From: CAYRPO01 sp964426305 | Lineage (GTDB): Bacteria > Patescibacteriota > Saccharimonadia > Saccharimonadales > CAIOMD01 | Assembly: GCA_964426305.1 (NCBI GenBank) | Contig: CAYRPO010000025.1 | Coordinates: 1 to 15,622 of the forward strand | DNA: 15,622 nt | Reading direction: 5' to 3' | Shown: piece by piece, positions 14,184 to 15,622 of the stretch | Layout of the letters: each line of letters opens with the position of its first letter | Position numbering within the stretch: position 1 is the stretch's first letter | Program-made: the position numbers and the translations under genes | The notes under the pieces: generated by a model | Databases searched by the model: none | What the model saw: the letters and a program-made list of their open reading frames with translations, nothing else | Told to the model about the DNA's origin: nothing

Positions 14184-15023
14184 ATGGACTTAACTGCAGC
14201 TGGACTCAGTGACACCGAAGCATCCGTATATACGGCCTTGCTCACGAAACCCGAATGGAAACCAAGTGAGCTCGCAAAAGCTACCGGCGAGACACGTACC
14301 AACATGTACAAAATTTTAGATCGACTCGTCGAGCTTCAGCTAGCGACCCGCTTTGACTTGCACAAAAAGCTACACTACCGTGCCGAAAGCCCTGTGCGCC
14401 TAGGCACCCTTGCCCGCGAACGCAAGGACGAAGTCAGTCTACAGGAGCGGCAGCTCAGGGGTAATCTACATAGTTTACTCAAAACGTACTACGAGCAACA
14501 CGAGCAACCGAGCGTTCGATTCTTTCAAGGCAAAGAAGGCATAAAAGAAGTGTTCGCCGAACAAGTTCGCCTGAGACAACCGATTCAGTTTCTGAAAACT
14601 CGAGCCGACATTGCCTTCTTTGGCTTCGAATTCATGCACGAAGTACGCAACTTGGCGCCAAAAGCCGGAATCAAACGCAAAGTGTTCTACCCAGATGCAC
14701 CAGAAGTACCGGTAAACACCGAGGAGTCTGATCGTGAAATGCTACTGGAACGAGTTTGGTATGACATGAACGACTATACCGCCCCTGTTGAATGGAGTGT
14801 ATATGGTGACAAAGTGTCGATAATTTCGTTTGGACGCGAAGCGATTGCGACCGTCATAGACAGCCCCCAGGTTGCCGAGAGCCTACGCCAGATCTTTGCC
14901 ATGCTAGAGCGCGGTCAAAAATCCCTTCCAAATTACAAGAGCAAACCATCTATGGCCGAATTTAAAGACGCCCCCAGCTTCATACAAAAACACAAAAACA
15001 CCCTGCCAGATACAAAAAAATAG
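14184..15023 (+). CDS. TrmB-family transcriptional regulator
   Basis: 279 residues from ATG 14184. Residues 3-70 are a TrmB-type winged helix (AAGLSDTEASVYTALL, then SELAKATGETRTNMYKILD as recognition helix, then the wing LHKKLHYRAESP). Residues 75-110 are a helical linker, and 115-255 an effector-like domain (FFQGKEGIKEVFAEQVR, VEWSVYGDKVSIISFG) as in TrmB-like proteins that respond to sugars or other small molecules. Upstream in-frame ATGs (14049) would add a hydrophobic, AT-rich non-coding-looking stretch and cross the promoter, so they are rejected. It is divergent from the three-gene operon with 153 bases between starts, suggesting that it regulates that operon, itself, or both. The effector is unknown. 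Confidence 0.88.
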   Translation: MDLTAAGLSDTEASVYTALLTKPEWKPSELAKATGETRTNMYKILDRLVELQLATRFDLHKKLHYRAESPVRLGTLARERKDEVSLQERQLRGNLHSLLKTYYEQHEQPSVRFFQGKEGIKEVFAEQVRLRQPIQFLKTRADIAFFGFEFMHEVRNLAPKAGIKRKVFYPDAPEVPVNTEESDREMLLERVWYDMNDYTAPVEWSVYGDKVSIISFGREAIATVIDSPQVAESLRQIFAMLERGQKSLPNYKSKPSMAEFKDAPSFIQKHKNTLPDTKK

Positions 15024-15036
15024 TCCCCTAGATATG

Positions 15037-15086
15037 AAAACGCCCCCTCCTTGGGCGCTTTCTATGAAAGATGCCCGAGAAGGGGG
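15037..15086 (-). terminator. Long terminator hairpin between convergent genes
   Basis: 15043-15056 pairs with 15073-15086 (13 of 14 positions, one mismatch, one G-T), and the inner TTTC/GAAA (15059-15062 with 15066-15069) closes a TAT loop. On the minus strand the stem is followed by CGTTTTC, so it terminates the 141-aa gene, whose stop is 8 bases away. On the plus strand a shorter CGCCC/GGGCG stem followed by CTTTCT may serve the TrmB-type gene. Confidence 0.7.
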
Positions 15087-15094
15087 TTGAGAGG

Positions 15095-15520
15095 TCAGGT
15101 GAGGCCGATGACGACCGGAGTGTTTGGCGGCTGACGCCTCAGGTAGGCTAGCGTGGACAGTATGTCACGCCCGTACCGACGCAGCCACTTCATCTCGTCT
15201 GCAGTGAAATGCAGACATCTGAAGCTCTTGGCATACGTGAAGCGCAGTGCGTTCCCGTAGAGATCGGCAGTCCTAGCTGCTGAACTCAGATCGTCCGACA
15301 AGTAGAGCGAGAAGCCCTCGATGATCGGCTGCAACGGGATGGTCGGACGTGCTTCCGCGCCTTCCAGCGCATCCTTGATCCGCCAGTGCATCTCCGGTGT
15401 TGCCAGCTGGACTACCAGCGGCATGTAGCCATCCAGCGCGAAGCGCTGCTTGGCTATCACATTGGGCCTACAGAGTTCGCATGTGCCGTGAAGCACGTAC
15501 AACTTAACTCCAATTGACAT
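15095..15520 (-). CDS. GC-rich 141-aa protein of unknown function
   Basis: No family recognised. No signal peptide or membrane helix. Cysteine pair C14-E-L-C17 near the N-terminus, a third cysteine in SFRCLHF, a basic C-terminal helix (DEMKWLRRYGRDILSTLAYLRRQ) and a final hydrophobic strand. The gene stands alone with a perfect promoter, GAAAGG 7 bases before the ATG, and a strong terminator. Hand counting of 15121-15480 gives 212 G+C in 360 bases (59%), against 94 in 180 (52%) for 14221-14400 in the neighbouring TrmB-type gene; codons such as CTG, GGC and CGC are more frequent than elsewhere. This may mean acquisition from another genome or selection for high expression. Confidence 0.75.
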   Translation of the reverse strand: MSIGVKLYVLHGTCELCRPNVIAKQRFALDGYMPLVVQLATPEMHWRIKDALEGAEARPTIPLQPIIEGFSLYLSDDLSSAARTADLYGNALRFTYAKSFRCLHFTADEMKWLRRYGRDILSTLAYLRRQPPNTPVVIGLT

Positions 15521-15548
15521 CAGTTTGCCTTTCTCTTGTGTGCAAACC

Positions 15549-15573
15549 CTGCAGTGCAGAATACACTACAGTG
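15549..15573. promoter_or_regulatory. Paired inverted repeats in the 141-aa gene leader
   Basis: CTGCAGTGCAG (15549-15559, perfect odd palindrome) and CACTACAGTG (15564-15573, 4-bp arms) lie between the -10 and the ribosome site. They may be an operator or leader structure. Confidence 0.35.
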
Positions 15574-15586
15574 GTCAATGTTTGTT

Positions 15587-15615
15587 ATTATACTACTAAT
15601 CTAGCTTTTTGTCAA
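15587..15615 (-). promoter_or_regulatory. Perfect consensus promoter of the 141-aa gene
   Basis: Minus strand TTGACA (15610-15615), 17-base spacer, TATAAT (15587-15592). The predicted UTR is about 60 bases. Confidence 0.85.
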
Positions 15616-15622
15616 GCGTCTC

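Noticed and set aside
1..15622. UGA recoding as in Gracilibacteria
   Set aside because: Genes end properly at TGA (13899-13901, 15095-15097) and no conserved gene has an in-frame TGA.

Overview
The window reads as a compact chromosomal segment of a Candidate Phyla Radiation (Patescibacteria) bacterium, most likely Candidatus Saccharibacteria (TM7). The basis is indirect. GC is near 50% in hand-counted lines. Genes are tightly packed, and many short membrane-anchored proteins have no recognisable family. The recognisable set is a VKOR-type thiol oxidase, a UPF0104 flippase-like protein, a DUF3137-type protein, a TrmB-type regulator and a full-length DNA polymerase I. UGA acts as a normal stop codon (43-aa and 141-aa genes), which argues against the UGA-recoding CPR lineages. 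No rRNA, tRNA, CRISPR array, transposase or phage gene was seen. No gene-free stretch exceeds 300 bases; the longest lies between the 530-aa and HAD genes (about 237 bases) and holds divergent promoters and a possible small gene.

Layout. Bases 1-1561 (minus): a partial single-pass exported protein and a membrane-anchored HExxH metallopeptidase. Bases 1683-3631: a DUF3137-like gene (plus), interrupted by a 100-N scaffold gap, converges on the UPF0104 gene (minus); their stop codons overlap on a CTAG. Bases 3686-5278 (minus): a 530-aa cytosolic orphan, possibly preceded by a 45-codon ORF. Bases 5516-7198 (minus): VKOR, a small exported two-cysteine protein and a HAD hydrolase. Bases 7339-8286 (plus): a DUF4190-like membrane protein divergent from VKOR. 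Bases 8323-12140 (minus): DNA polymerase I, preceded by a two-lobe peptidoglycan-binding-like membrane protein. Bases 12254-14030 (minus): three unfamiliar proteins (43-aa coiled coil, 133-aa Cys-rich protein, 384-aa orphan) divergent from a TrmB-type regulator (14184-15023, plus). Bases 15095-15520 (minus): a GC-rich 141-aa orphan with its own consensus promoter and long terminator hairpin.

Working themes. Much of the segment concerns the cell envelope: the flippase-like protein, the PG-binding protein, the metallopeptidase, and an oxidative folding enzyme flanked by exported proteins that each carry exactly two outward cysteines. Two kinds of gene start appear. Some genes have a promoter, a 5' UTR and a Shine-Dalgarno site. 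Others have a -10 hexamer ending 6-9 bases before the ATG and no Shine-Dalgarno site, which suggests leaderless mRNAs. The least explained unit is the TrmB-linked three-gene operon, which has a perfect consensus promoter with a palindrome over its -10 element.
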